Shown piece after piece: positions 9,284 to 18,537 of a DNA stretch of 56,264 bases. Under the pieces are notes generated by a model. It made no database searches and was not told the DNA's origin. It saw only the letters and a list, made by a program, of their open reading frames with translations. The position numbers and the translations under genes are program-made. The stretch is from the NCBI GenBank assembly GCA_945877505.1, contig CAMDWT010000005.1, forward strand, positions 1 to 56,264, written 5' to 3'. Source of the stretch: Crenothrix polyspora (GTDB lineage: Bacteria > Pseudomonadota > Gammaproteobacteria > Methylococcales > Methylomonadaceae). The stretch's first letter is position 1. Each line of letters opens with the position of its first letter.

Positions 9284-10531
9284 TTGAACGATATCCCCTT
9301 AAGTACGTTATTCAGTGTACTTGCTTTTTTGCTTATTCTTTCTGCTTTCTTTTCAGCATCTGAAACGTCTTTAATGGCCATAAACCGTTATAGGTTAAGG
9401 CACTTGGTTAAGCTAAAACATGCTGGTGCGATAAAAGTCCAGAATTTATTGCTAAAGCCAGATCGGTTATTAGGCCTGATTTTATTGGGTAATAATTTTG
9501 TTAATAACTTAGCCTCATCCATCGCAACCATTGTCGCTATTAAGCTCTATGCGGATGATGAAATTGCGATAGCTATAATGGTCGTAATGTTAACTATCAT
9601 TATGCTGATCTTTTCGGTGCAAGCGCCTAAAAAACTGGCGGTAATTAAACCAGAACGAGTCGCTTTTTTTGCCGCTTGGATATACACGCCGCTCGTCAAA
9701 ATATTTTATCCCGTTGTTTGGATCGTTAATTTTTTTGTAAAATTGATATTGAGAGTCGTGGGTATCGATGTTAAAAAAAGTGATCAAAGTACCTTTAACA
9801 ACGAAGAGATAAAAAGCCTCGTTACTGAAGCCGAAAGCTTAATGCCAGTCCGGTATCAGAAAATGTTATTGGGGATATTGGATTTTGAGTCGGCAACGGT
9901 TGAAGATATCATGACGCCTCGTAATGAAATTGTAGGAATTGATCTCGAAGCTTCTATTGAAGAGATTGTTCAGCAGATAAAAACCAGTCCCCATAATCAA
10001 TTAGCCGTCTATAAAAAGAGTATTGATCGGGTTGTTGGTTTCTTAAGTTTGAGAAAAGTGCCTTTATTGGTTAATAAGACCGCTTTCGATAAACAAGTGC
10101 TCATGAATTTATTAACTAAACCTTCATTTATTCCAGAAAATACGCCAGTTCATACTCAGTTACTTAGATTTAAAGAGGAAAAAATTGGTATTGGTCTCGT
10201 GGTGGATGAGTATGGTGATGTCCAAGGACTCGTGACACAGGATGATTTGGTTCAGGAAATAGTCGGTGAACTTATTACGGACGATGTGGCCGCTAGAAAA
10301 CAAAGTGATGGCAGTTTTCTGATTGATGCCAGTATTACGGTAAGAGAACTAAATAGAGTGATGAAATGGTCTTTACCCACAGAAGGACCGAAAACACTTA
10401 ATGGTCTTATCATTGAGTTTATGGAAACAATTCCTGAATCTGGAACCAGTATTAAGTTACTGGATCATCCGCTGGAAATTATAAAGCGTGATGAGAATGC
10501 GGTTAAGTTGGTTAAGTTTCTCCCCCTTTAA
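9284..10531 (+). CDS. CNNM-domain / CBS-pair / CorC_HlyC membrane protein (YfjD-like)
   Basis: 415 residues similar to E. coli YfjD. An N-terminal CNNM transmembrane domain (about 1-170, with SASETSLMAINRYRLRHL and LGLILLGNNFVNNLASS) is followed by two CBS domains (about 195-320, first with VEDIMTPRNEIVGID) and a C-terminal CorC_HlyC domain (about 335-415). Members are implicated in Mg2+/Co2+ efflux or resistance; substrate not visible here. The start must be the TTG at 9284: an in-frame TAA lies at 9275 and the next ATG falls inside the first membrane segment. In place of the usual acidic Glu-Val-Leu-Pro-Lys motif it reads VQAPKKLA. A short hairpin (9254-9270) and a TTGACA (9223-9228) lie upstream. 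Confidence 0.85.
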   Translation: MNDIPLSTLFSVLAFLLILSAFFSASETSLMAINRYRLRHLVKLKHAGAIKVQNLLLKPDRLLGLILLGNNFVNNLASSIATIVAIKLYADDEIAIAIMVVMLTIIMLIFSVQAPKKLAVIKPERVAFFAAWIYTPLVKIFYPVVWIVNFFVKLILRVVGIDVKKSDQSTFNNEEIKSLVTEAESLMPVRYQKMLLGILDFESATVEDIMTPRNEIVGIDLEASIEEIVQQIKTSPHNQLAVYKKSIDRVVGFLSLRKVPLLVNKTAFDKQVLMNLLTKPSFIPENTPVHTQLLRFKEEKIGIGLVVDEYGDVQGLVTQDDLVQEIVGELITDDVAARKQSDGSFLIDASITVRELNRVMKWSLPTEGPKTLNGLIIEFMETIPESGTSIKLLDHPLEIIKRDENAVKLVKFLPL

Positions 10532-10956
10532 GGCGAAAATTAAAAGGTATTTTGGTTTTGGCGGGTCGACGAATAAGCATCCAGCAAGTACTGCTTGGCG
10601 ATAGCCTTAGACTTAGATTGTCGACGTAAAATGGGTGTCATTTTTGCAAAGGTTTTTCTTGGTTTTAGCCTCGCAAAAAATTATGAATAGTTTTAGAGTC
10701 CGTGTAAGATAATATGAACTATTATGTTGCAGTGTTACTTTAATTTTTAGGGAGTGACAGCCGTGATAGACAATAAAATGACAGCGTTGCAAGCTGATTT
10801 CTCTCTGGCCATTGTTGTTAAAATGTTGCCTGTGTCAAATCAGAGTATATCAAGTTGTTTTATGGTTATTTAATGAAATAATTCAAGTAATTAAGCATAC
10901 AAAAAATTCAAATAAACTTACATTTTTCCCACTAGGCGATATTTTTAAATACACAG
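10532..10956. other. Intergenic region before the GH17-GT2 gene
   Basis: 425 bases. Contents: two direct copies of GTCGACG (10565-10571, 10620-10626) 55 bases apart; an inverted repeat TTTTTGC (10641-10647) / GCAAAAA (10673-10679) that could end the upstream transcript; and a 36-codon reading frame from a GTG at 10763 to a TAA at 10873, preceded by AGGGAGTG and encoding a hydrophobic-leaning peptide (starts VIDNKMTALQADF). The last is only a weak gene candidate. No recognisable RNA gene. Confidence 0.5.
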
Positions 10957-13560
10957 ATGAAAAGAAAGTTAGCTATTCTAGTTGTACTCGCATTACTCGT
11001 TGTTGTTAATTTCAGTATCTGGAGTTATATCAACAATCCCTTGCAATTACAGCCGTGGACCAAGACTACCATGGGGGTGACCTATGACCCTATGCGTAAA
11101 CAGGATACGCAAACGGGCAACTCATATCCTAGTGAAGCGGATATGGATTACGATTTGACTATTCTTGCTGATAAAGTTCATGCGGTTAGAACTTATAGTG
11201 TACTTAAAGGTCAGCATAAAATCCCTGAGCTTGCCGCTAAGCATGATTTAAATACCACCTTAGGTGCTTGGATTGATGGCGATTTGGAAAAAAACCGCCA
11301 AGAAATAGAAACCTTAATTGAAGTGGGACGTCAGAATAATCCAAGAATTATTCGTCTTATGGTTGGTAATGAGGTGTTGTTGCGTGATGACATTCCTAAA
11401 GCGGCTTTAATTGATTATATTCGTGAAGTTAAAAAGAATAGCTGGCGGCCGGTAAGTACTTCTGAAACATGGGATGTCTGGTTAAAAAATCCTGATTTGG
11501 TTGCTGAAGTTGATTTTATAGCGGTGCATATTTTGCCTTATTGGGAAGGTATTTCTGCGGATGATGCGGTAGATTTTGTTTTCGATCGCTTTCATGCGGT
11601 GCAACAGGCTTATCCTGGAAAACCAGTAATTATTACGGAAGTTGGCTGGCCATCTGATGGACAACCTTTTAAACATGCCGAAGCGTCAGTCTCTAACCAA
11701 GCAAGATTTTTACGAGAATTTCTTAACAGAGCTGATGCAGAAAAAATAAGTTATTACATCGTTGAAGCTTTTGATCAACCATGGAAAAAATCGATAGAAG
11801 GTTCGACAGGTGCTTATTGGGGGATTTTTAATGCCGATCGTCAACCTAAGTATCCTATGGATGCTGACGTTATAACGATGCCTAGTTGGAAAAATTGGGC
11901 GGTTGGTGCGGCAGGTTTTAGTATCGTATTGATGGGGTTGTTTTTATTTACACGCAGTACGTTAAAACTACCGGGCGTTTTATTTTTTGGCTTAATCGCT
12001 AACTTAGCCGTTTCTGTTATTTTTTGGTCTGCCTCGATAGGTGCTCAACAATACCAAACTAAATTGGGTATTTTGTTTTGGGGCATTATGTTATTGATGC
12101 AGGTTATGGCTGTGGTGATTTTGCTGATTGAAAGCTTAGAAATTGCAGAAGTAATTTGGCATAGGAATACAGTAAGAACATTTAAGCCTTTAAAACCAAG
12201 TCCTAGCTTTAAATATCCAAAAGTTTCCTTGCACTTACCGATCCATAATGAACCACCCATGATGGTGCGTAAGACGCTTGAAGCGTTGGCTAAAGTGGAT
12301 TATCCCAATATTGAAGTGTTGGTGATGGACAATAACACGAAAGACCCCGCTATTTGGGAGCCTGTCCGAGATGATTGTGAAAGACTGGGACCTATGTTCC
12401 GTTTTTTCCATTTAGAAAATTGGCCTGGTTTTAAGGCGGGTGCTATTAATCACGCTTTGGAACAAACCGCGAGTGACGCAGAAATTATTGCGGTTATCGA
12501 TAGTGATTATGTTTTGTCGCCAGATTGGCTTAACGCTATGGTGCCTTATTTTGATAATGAAAATGTCGGTTTCGTGCAGTCTCCTCAGGATTATCGCGAT
12601 CGTGATCAAAGCGCCTTTAAATCGTTTTGTTATTGGGAATATGCTGGCTTTTTTAACATTGGTATGGTCCAAAGAAACGAGTACAACGCCATTATTCAGC
12701 ACGGCACGATGACCATGATTAGAAAATCAGCCTTGCTCGAAGTGGGTAATTGGGCGGAGTGGTGTATTTGTGAGGATAGTGAATTAGGTTTGCGCTTGTA
12801 TGAGGCCGGTTATGATTCGGTTTATGTTAAGGATTCATTTGGTCGTGGCTTAATGCCAGATACGATGTCGGGTTATATGACGCAACGCTTTCGTTGGGTT
12901 TATGGCGCCATGCAAATTATTAAAGGCCATTGGCGCAGCTTTTTACCGACCAAAAAATCGCCACTTACGGCCGCACAAAGGTATTACTTTATCGCCGGTT
13001 GGCTGCCTTGGTTTTCAGATGCGCTGGCGTTATTATTTACCACCGCTAGTTTGATCTTAACGGCCATAATAGTCAGTGATCCGATACACAGTGAACTTCC
13101 TGCCAATGTATTTTTATTGCCGACGGTGGGTTTGTTTAGTTTTAAAATATTACGAGGCTTATGGCTGTATCAAGCTCGAGTACCTTGTTCGGTTTGGCAG
13201 TCATTGGGAGCCGCTTTAACCGGCTTATCCTTAACGCATACCGTTGCCAGAGGAACGGTGCAAGGCTTATTTACTTCGGGTAAACCCTTTATGCGCACAC
13301 CTAAATATGAAAAACAGGGGCCTTTGTTTGCTGGATTGATGACGATTAGGCAGGAGTTGTTTTTGTTAATCTTGTTAAGCTCAGGTATTTATGCAATGAG
13401 TACGATAGAGCATTTTGATAATTTAAGCGGTAGATTATGGATAGCTGTTTTATCCGTACAAGCTGTTCCTTATGTGGCTGCTTTATTGACGTTATTGATT
13501 AGTATTGCACCTAATTATGGTAAAAAGTCTAAACTTCTCGCTGAAGAATTAGACGACTAG
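10957..13560 (+). CDS. GH17-GT2 fusion: membrane beta-1,3-glucan synthase/transglycosylase (NdvB-like)
   Basis: 867 residues. Order: N-terminal membrane anchor (about 5-24); periplasmic GH17 domain (about 35-305) with acid/base Glu in GNEVLLRDD and nucleophile Glu in ITEVGWPSDG; membrane segments (about 312-395); cytoplasmic GT2 domain (from about 421) with the DxD motif VIDSDYV (about 513), CEDSELGLRL (about 605) and QRFRW (about 643); then several C-terminal membrane segments. The same GH17-GT2 architecture and length occurs in Pseudomonas aeruginosa NdvB, tied to cyclic beta-1,3-glucans. The GT2 part would polymerise UDP-glucose and the GH17 part branch or cyclise the chain outside. Monocistronic by position, with a long stem-loop after the stop. 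Glucan product is inference. Confidence 0.88.
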   Translation: MKRKLAILVVLALLVVVNFSIWSYINNPLQLQPWTKTTMGVTYDPMRKQDTQTGNSYPSEADMDYDLTILADKVHAVRTYSVLKGQHKIPELAAKHDLNTTLGAWIDGDLEKNRQEIETLIEVGRQNNPRIIRLMVGNEVLLRDDIPKAALIDYIREVKKNSWRPVSTSETWDVWLKNPDLVAEVDFIAVHILPYWEGISADDAVDFVFDRFHAVQQAYPGKPVIITEVGWPSDGQPFKHAEASVSNQARFLREFLNRADAEKISYYIVEAFDQPWKKSIEGSTGAYWGIFNADRQPKYPMDADVITMPSWKNWAVGAAGFSIVLMGLFLFTRSTLKLPGVLFFGLIANLAVSVIFWSASIGAQQYQTKLGILFWGIMLLMQVMAVVILLIESLEIAEVIWHRNTVRTFKPLKPSPSFKYPKVSLHLPIHNEPPMMVRKTLEALAKVDYPNIEVLVMDNNTKDPAIWEPVRDDCERLGPMFRFFHLENWPGFKAGAINHALEQTASDAEIIAVIDSDYVLSPDWLNAMVPYFDNENVGFVQSPQDYRDRDQSAFKSFCYWEYAGFFNIGMVQRNEYNAIIQHGTMTMIRKSALLEVGNWAEWCICEDSELGLRLYEAGYDSVYVKDSFGRGLMPDTMSGYMTQRFRWVYGAMQIIKGHWRSFLPTKKSPLTAAQRYYFIAGWLPWFSDALALLFTTASLILTAIIVSDPIHSELPANVFLLPTVGLFSFKILRGLWLYQARVPCSVWQSLGAALTGLSLTHTVARGTVQGLFTSGKPFMRTPKYEKQGPLFAGLMTIRQELFLLILLSSGIYAMSTIEHFDNLSGRLWIAVLSVQAVPYVAALLTLLISIAPNYGKKSKLLAEELDD

Positions 13561-13566
13561 CGCTAA

Positions 13567-13607
13567 GTCTAGGTTGGGTTGCGAGAGTGTAGCGACTCAA
13601 CCTAGAC
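13567..13607 (+). terminator. Stem-loop after the GH17-GT2 gene
   Basis: Perfect 10-bp arms GTCTAGGTTG (13567-13576) and CAACCTAGAC (13598-13607); the stem continues inward with wobble pairs. It lies 6 bases after the stop. No U-tract follows, so intrinsic termination would be weak. Confidence 0.5.
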
Positions 13608-13730
13608 ATTGACAATTAATGGTATGGGTTTTGGCAATAATTAATGACGCCATAGCTATGGAGAGTGGCTTAATTTCTCTGCGGTGGGTTTGTCGCTAAG
13701 GTCTGACCCGACCCACAACCGAGGCATGCC

Positions 13731-15254
13731 GTGGCCCTTATTCATCAAGATGACTTTATTCAAAGCATCGCAGATTCATTACAGTTTATTTCCTATTATC
13801 ACCCACTGGATTTTATCCAGGCCTTAAATACAGCCTATCAAAAAGAGCAAAGCCCTGCAGCTAAAGATGCTATGGCGCAAATACTCATTAATTCTCGTTT
13901 GTGTGCCGAGGGACATCGGCCGATTTGTCAGGATACTGGAATTGTTACCGTTTTTTTAAAAATTGGTATGGAGGTGCAATGGGCTGCCGATATGAGCGTG
14001 ACTGATATGGTTAACGAAGGTGTTAGGCGAGCTTATAATCATCCAGATAATATCTTACGTGCATCAATTCTAAAGGATCCTGCGGGTAAGCGAATTAATA
14101 CACAAGACAATACTCCTGCCGTTGTGCATATGGAAGTGGTCATGGGTAATACAGTCGATATTGAAATTGCTGCAAAAGGCGGAGGATCTGAGGCTAAAGC
14201 AAAGTTTGTCATGCTTAATCCTTCTGACAGTATTGTTGATTGGGTGCTAAAAACCGTACCAACGATGGGTGCAGGTTGGTGTCCTCCTGGAATATTAGGC
14301 ATCGGTATAGGTGGAACCGCCGAAAAAGCTATGCTTCTTGCTAAGCAAGCCTGTATGGGATCTATTGATATTCAAGAATTAATTGCGCGTGGGCCCACTA
14401 ATGCACTCGAAGAATTGCGACTTGAATTGTATGACAAAGTAAATGCCTTGGGCATTGGCGCGCAAGGATTGGGTGGTTTAACAACCGTGTTGGATATCAA
14501 AATTAACGATTATCCCACGCATGCCGCTAACAAGCCGGTTGCTATTATTCCCAATTGTGCAGCCACCCGTCATGTGCATTTTATTTTGGATGGTTCTGGT
14601 CCTGCAGTGTTTAAGACGCCTCGACTGGAAGACTGGCCAACTATAGTCTGGGATGCCGGTATTACAGCCCGCCGAGTCAATTTGGATACCGTAACCTCTG
14701 CGGAAGTTGCGACTTGGAAGCCAGGGGAAACCTTGCTTTTAAGTGGTACGATGCTTACGGGGAGAGATGCTGCGCATAAGCGCATCGTTGATATGCTGGA
14801 GCGGGGTGAATCACTGCCTAAAAGTGTCGACTTTACTAACAAGTTTATTTATTACGTTGGTCCTGTTGATCCCGTAAGAGATGAGGTGGTTGGGCCGGCA
14901 GGACCCACCACTGCGACACGTATGGATAAGTTTACCGAAACCATGCTGGCTAAAACCGGATTACTAGGCATGATTGGCAAAGCTGAGCGAGGACAAGAAG
15001 CGATTGACGCCATTAAAAAACACCAAGCCATTTACTTGATGGCCGTCGGCGGCGCCGCTTACTTAGTGTCGAAGGCTATACGCAAAGCCCGCATTATCGC
15101 CTTTGAAGACTTAGGGATGGAAGCTATTCATGAATTTGTCGTTGAAGATATGCCGGTAACTGTAGCAGTTGATAGTCAAGGGTTATCGATACATCAAATA
15201 GCCCCTAAAATTTGGCAAAGTAAAATCGGAAAGATTCCTGTTGTAGAGGTCTGA
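13731..15254 (+). CDS. fumA: Fumarate hydratase, class I (iron-sulfur)
   Basis: Reversible hydration of fumarate to malate in the TCA cycle using a [4Fe-4S] cluster. The 507-residue single chain fuses the alpha and beta parts. Candidate cluster cysteines are in PICQDTGIVTVF, WCPPGILGIGIGGT and PNCAATRHVHF. The beta-domain motifs LSGTMLTGRDAAHKR and VGPVDPVRDEVVGPAGPTTATRMDKF are clear. The start is a GTG with GAGG 6 bases upstream; the ATG just before it is in another frame. Stands alone between a stem-loop and the trpS promoter region. Confidence 0.96.
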   Translation: MALIHQDDFIQSIADSLQFISYYHPLDFIQALNTAYQKEQSPAAKDAMAQILINSRLCAEGHRPICQDTGIVTVFLKIGMEVQWAADMSVTDMVNEGVRRAYNHPDNILRASILKDPAGKRINTQDNTPAVVHMEVVMGNTVDIEIAAKGGGSEAKAKFVMLNPSDSIVDWVLKTVPTMGAGWCPPGILGIGIGGTAEKAMLLAKQACMGSIDIQELIARGPTNALEELRLELYDKVNALGIGAQGLGGLTTVLDIKINDYPTHAANKPVAIIPNCAATRHVHFILDGSGPAVFKTPRLEDWPTIVWDAGITARRVNLDTVTSAEVATWKPGETLLLSGTMLTGRDAAHKRIVDMLERGESLPKSVDFTNKFIYYVGPVDPVRDEVVGPAGPTTATRMDKFTETMLAKTGLLGMIGKAERGQEAIDAIKKHQAIYLMAVGGAAYLVSKAIRKARIIAFEDLGMEAIHEFVVEDMPVTVAVDSQGLSIHQIAPKIWQSKIGKIPVVEV

Positions 15255-15565
15255 GGGTGGCTATTAAGTCATGATCATTGACTCGTATGTCAAAAATTAC
15301 CGAAACTTATGCAATTAATAACTAGAGTAATTTTTTTAATACGAATCATTAAATTCCTGAGTTGAGATTTAGGGCAAATGAGACCTGTCTGCATGGTTTT
15401 TTTATAAATTACTAGCTTAATAAGTTTGTTGCTGTAGCGCTGAGCTATTCAAAAGTACAATACGAGAATTGTTATAAAGGTCATGAGATAATCTGATCTT
15501 GTTGGCTATTGGGCTAAATTTAGGTAATATTTCATACACAATTAAGTATAAAAAAGATGGAACAC
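15255..15565. other. Intergenic region fumA / trpS
   Basis: 311 bases, AT-rich. It contains an imperfect inverted repeat just after fumA (AGTCA / TGACT around a TGATCA core, near 15268-15285) and a good promoter at 15502-15530. No coding potential seen. Confidence 0.6.
15502..15530 (+). promoter_or_regulatory. Sigma-70-like promoter of trpS
   Basis: TTGGCT, a 17-base spacer, then TAATAT. A transcript starting about 7 bases later would have a leader of roughly 20-30 bases before trpS. No tryptophan-rich leader peptide or attenuator is visible. Confidence 0.6.
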
Positions 15566-16579
15566 ATGACTAAAGCAATCGTTTTAACGGGTATTACGAC
15601 TACGGGAACGCCACATCTAGGTAATTATGTGGGCGCTATTAGGCCGGCTATTACCGCCAGTAAAGATGCAAATGTAGCGCCTTTTTATTTTTTGGCTGAT
15701 TATCATGCGTTGATTAAATGTCAGGAACCGGAAAGAGTTAGGCAGTCAAGTTTGGAAATTGCAGCCACTTGGCTGGCATTAGGTTTGGATACCTCAAATG
15801 CAGTGTTTTATCGGCAGTCAGATGTGCCAGAGATTATGGAGCTAACTTGGATGTTGACTTGTGTGGCATCAAAAGGCTTGATGAATAGAGCCCATGCCTA
15901 TAAAGCGGCAGTTGCTGAAAATGAACAGAGTGGTGAAAACGACGCAGATAAAGGGATTAATATGGGCTTGTTTAGCTATCCCATATTAATGGCGGCGGAT
16001 ATTTTAATGTTTAAAGCGAATAAGGTGCCTGTCGGTAAAGATCAGATACAGCATATTGAAATGGCGAGGGATATTGCTGGTCGCTTTAATCATATTTACG
16101 GTGATTATTTTGTTTTGCCAGAAGCAGTTATTGACGAGCATAGCTCGACTTTATTGGGTCTCGATGGTCGAAAAATGAGCAAAAGCTACAATAATACGAT
16201 TCCTTTATTTGAGCCTGAGAAAAAATTAAAAAAACTAATCAATAAAATTAAAACAAATTCGTTAGAACCCGGTGAACCTAAAGATCCAGAGGATTGCACG
16301 TTGTTTAGTATTTATAAGTCGTTTGCTAGCACTGAACAAGTCTTAGATGTGCGTCAACGATATGCAGAGGGAATCGCATGGGGGGAAATGAAGCGGGTGT
16401 TGTTTGAACACATTAATGATCATATAACGCCGGCCAGAGAGCGTTATGAGGCTTTAATGCAAGCGCCAGAGCATATTGAACAGCAATTACAGGAAGGTGC
16501 TGTAAAGGCAAGAGCGGTGAGTGCGCCTTTTGTTAAAGAATTACGTGAAGCAGTCGGTATCTCTAGGATTTCATTGTGA
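15566..16579 (+). CDS. trpS: Tryptophanyl-tRNA synthetase
   Basis: Class I synthetase charging tRNA-Trp. The HIGH-equivalent is PHLGNYVG near the N-terminus and the KMSKS loop is GRKMSKSYNN. Two ATGs are possible: 15557 (MEHMTKAIV) and 15566 (MTKAIVLTGIT). The second is chosen because the family normally begins MTK.IV directly; it yields 337 residues, near the E. coli length. The stop TGA overlaps the GTG start of the next gene in a GTGA arrangement, so the downstream membrane protein is probably translationally coupled. Confidence 0.95.
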   Translation: MTKAIVLTGITTTGTPHLGNYVGAIRPAITASKDANVAPFYFLADYHALIKCQEPERVRQSSLEIAATWLALGLDTSNAVFYRQSDVPEIMELTWMLTCVASKGLMNRAHAYKAAVAENEQSGENDADKGINMGLFSYPILMAADILMFKANKVPVGKDQIQHIEMARDIAGRFNHIYGDYFVLPEAVIDEHSSTLLGLDGRKMSKSYNNTIPLFEPEKKLKKLINKIKTNSLEPGEPKDPEDCTLFSIYKSFASTEQVLDVRQRYAEGIAWGEMKRVLFEHINDHITPARERYEALMQAPEHIEQQLQEGAVKARAVSAPFVKELREAVGISRISL

Positions 16580-17289
16580 AAAAACCAAGCTTTAGCGGTT
16601 GGCTAAAGCAAACCCTGTTATTTGTAAGCCGAGGGCCTTTAGTTTGGGGTGGCTATACCTTGTTTGTCGGTATTATGATGACGGTTGGCCGAGCCTCACT
16701 TGCACTGGGAATTTTGTTTTCCGTAACGGCTTTATTTGTGGGCATTGGTATTGCAAAGTATCTTGATCTACGCTTTTCCTCAGAAAATCCGGTAGGTTTT
16801 TATTGGGCGATTAATAAAAGTCTGCCTTTAGCGGTATTGGCGGCAACCAGTGTTGTTACGATATGGTTTGCTTTTATGCTGATCGCTAATTTATTATCGG
16901 GTGAGTATTATAAAATCACCCAGTTTTTCTTCTATTGGGAGTTAACGCCCGATAATCTCAATCGTAAGTCAATGCGTGAGATAGCTATTTGGATTTATTC
17001 ATACGCTAATATCACGTTGATTTTTACGCTGTTGATGTTGACTACTTTTGCTAGTTGGTTTAGTTATCCTTTAATGCTCTTCAAAGATTTTACTTGGAGC
17101 CAAGCACTTGAGGCTGGTAATTATGCGGTTAGTAGGCATCAGAAAGCCTTCTACAAAATGATAGGGTTTATTTTTGCCGAGGCTTTGCTGTGCACGACAG
17201 TCACTCCCTTATTAACGCCCGTCTTATACATGCTGACGTCAACAATGATGTATGTTTCTTATACGAGTTTATTTGAAGCCAGTAAGTGA
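16576..17289 (+). CDS. Multi-pass membrane protein of unknown function
   Basis: 237 residues, not recognised. The hydrophobicity pattern suggests about five or six membrane segments (roughly 20-38, 40-57, 76-97, 132-158, 186-210, 212-232). Some features recall generic bacterial membrane proteins of the BPSS1780 type, but no diagnostic motif is visible. The GTG start overlaps the trpS stop by 4 bases and AGGA lies a few bases upstream, so it is expressed with trpS. No link to tryptophan metabolism is visible. Confidence 0.75.
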   Translation: MKKPSFSGWLKQTLLFVSRGPLVWGGYTLFVGIMMTVGRASLALGILFSVTALFVGIGIAKYLDLRFSSENPVGFYWAINKSLPLAVLAATSVVTIWFAFMLIANLLSGEYYKITQFFFYWELTPDNLNRKSMREIAIWIYSYANITLIFTLLMLTTFASWFSYPLMLFKDFTWSQALEAGNYAVSRHQKAFYKMIGFIFAEALLCTTVTPLLTPVLYMLTSTMMYVSYTSLFEASK

Positions 17290-17518
17290 TGTTGATGGCG
17301 CATTGTAATGCGTGCAGGCAAAGAAACTTAAACAAGATTTTAGAGGGTTAAGTAAAAAGAAGGTGTGATTAATTAACACAGAAATAAAAGTGTAATCAAG
17401 TTAGCTTATAATAGTCTCCTGTTCTAGTATTCAGCATTCAAAAATAGAGGGTTTACCTACGTTTTTGATAATATCATGGATTTATAATGAGTCCAACGCC
17501 TCTTAAAATATAGAAAAT

Positions 17519-18424
17519 ATGACGCCTAAATTCACGCCTTTAAAAGATCACGATACGCCGATAAAAGTATTGTTTACGGGATATCTTTGCACCGTAGGCA
17601 TAGGGTATCTTTTTGCATTAATACAGATATTATTTACGCATGGCATGGCGGATGGTAAATTCGGCCTGTCTGTTGACGATATTGTTTATAGTTATTATGG
17701 AAATCGTTCAGGTACTGTTTTGGAGCAAAAATTGAATGGCTCCATGAAAGAAAATGCGCCAGAACAAGAGCGTTTCAAGATTATGGAATGGGTCAGAGCG
17801 GGTGCTGATGTCAATGACTATAAAGATGATGGCATTAAAAAGATTATAGAAACGCGTTGTGTTATGTGCCATAACAAGGAAGCGTCTAGCTTACCTGATT
17901 TTTCAGAATTTGAAGGGTTAAAAGCTTACACAACACAGGATACTGGCGCTACTTTTGCTTCTTTAACACGAATATCCCATATTCATTTGTTCGGCATCAG
18001 TTTTATTTTTATGTTTGTGGGTTTGATTTTTAGTTTTGCAGAAACCAGCACAACACAATACAAATGTATTGCTGTCGGAATGCCCTATGCTTTTTTGGTT
18101 GCCGATATAATGTCTTGGTGGCTAACAAAGATTGATCCTGTTTTTGCTTGGCTGGTAATATTTGCCGGCATGGGCATGGGCATTTCTTTTTTGTTCATGT
18201 GGGTCACTTCTATTCTGGAAATGTGGCTGTATAAGCCAGTTTTTATGAATGGCTTTGGTTCACGGTATTTAACATGGCGAGATAGTGCTGACGAATCTGT
18301 TGCTGACCGTATGTGGCTTTTTATTAAGACGGTTGTGAGTCAACTTAAGCCGACAGCCATCATTTTAAAAGAGTTTGTTTTAAAATACGCAGTGCCGCTA
18401 ATGAAAGATTTATTTAAAAAATAA
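17519..18424 (+). CDS. Membrane-anchored mono-heme c-type cytochrome-like protein
   Basis: 301 residues. A predicted membrane segment (about 16-40) is followed by a soluble region bearing one heme c motif CVMCH (residues 114-118, in ETRCVMCHNKEASSLPDF), then three membrane segments (about 153-175, 183-202, 205-232) and a basic C-terminal tail. The soluble part is therefore probably periplasmic, which heme c attachment requires. HIHLFG at the start of the second membrane segment offers additional His residues. Function not recognised; a respiratory electron transfer or redox sensing role is inference. Flanked by non-coding DNA on both sides and followed by a long stem-loop. Confidence 0.75.
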   Translation: MTPKFTPLKDHDTPIKVLFTGYLCTVGIGYLFALIQILFTHGMADGKFGLSVDDIVYSYYGNRSGTVLEQKLNGSMKENAPEQERFKIMEWVRAGADVNDYKDDGIKKIIETRCVMCHNKEASSLPDFSEFEGLKAYTTQDTGATFASLTRISHIHLFGISFIFMFVGLIFSFAETSTTQYKCIAVGMPYAFLVADIMSWWLTKIDPVFAWLVIFAGMGMGISFLFMWVTSILEMWLYKPVFMNGFGSRYLTWRDSADESVADRMWLFIKTVVSQLKPTAIILKEFVLKYAVPLMKDLFKK

Positions 18425-18433
18425 GTTTCTGTA

Positions 18434-18471
18434 TTTTAGGCTGGCTTGTGACCTTTCAAGCCAGTCTAAAA
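18434..18471 (+). terminator. Long stem-loop after the cytochrome gene
   Basis: Fifteen-bp stem TTTTAGGCTGGCTTG (18434-18448) / CAAGCCAGTCTAAAA (18457-18471) with one G-T pair and an 8-base loop, 9 bases after the stop. The A/T ends of the stem partly stand in for a U-tract. Confidence 0.6.
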
Positions 18472-18537
18472 AATGCCTGATTAGGTTATTTTATAAATCA
18501 GCAATAAATCGATATATCTCCTCAATAAAGAACCTCT

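Noticed and set aside
10565-10626. GTCGACG direct repeats as mobile element ends
   Set aside because: Only 7 bases, GTCGAC is self-complementary, and no transposase or target duplication is present.
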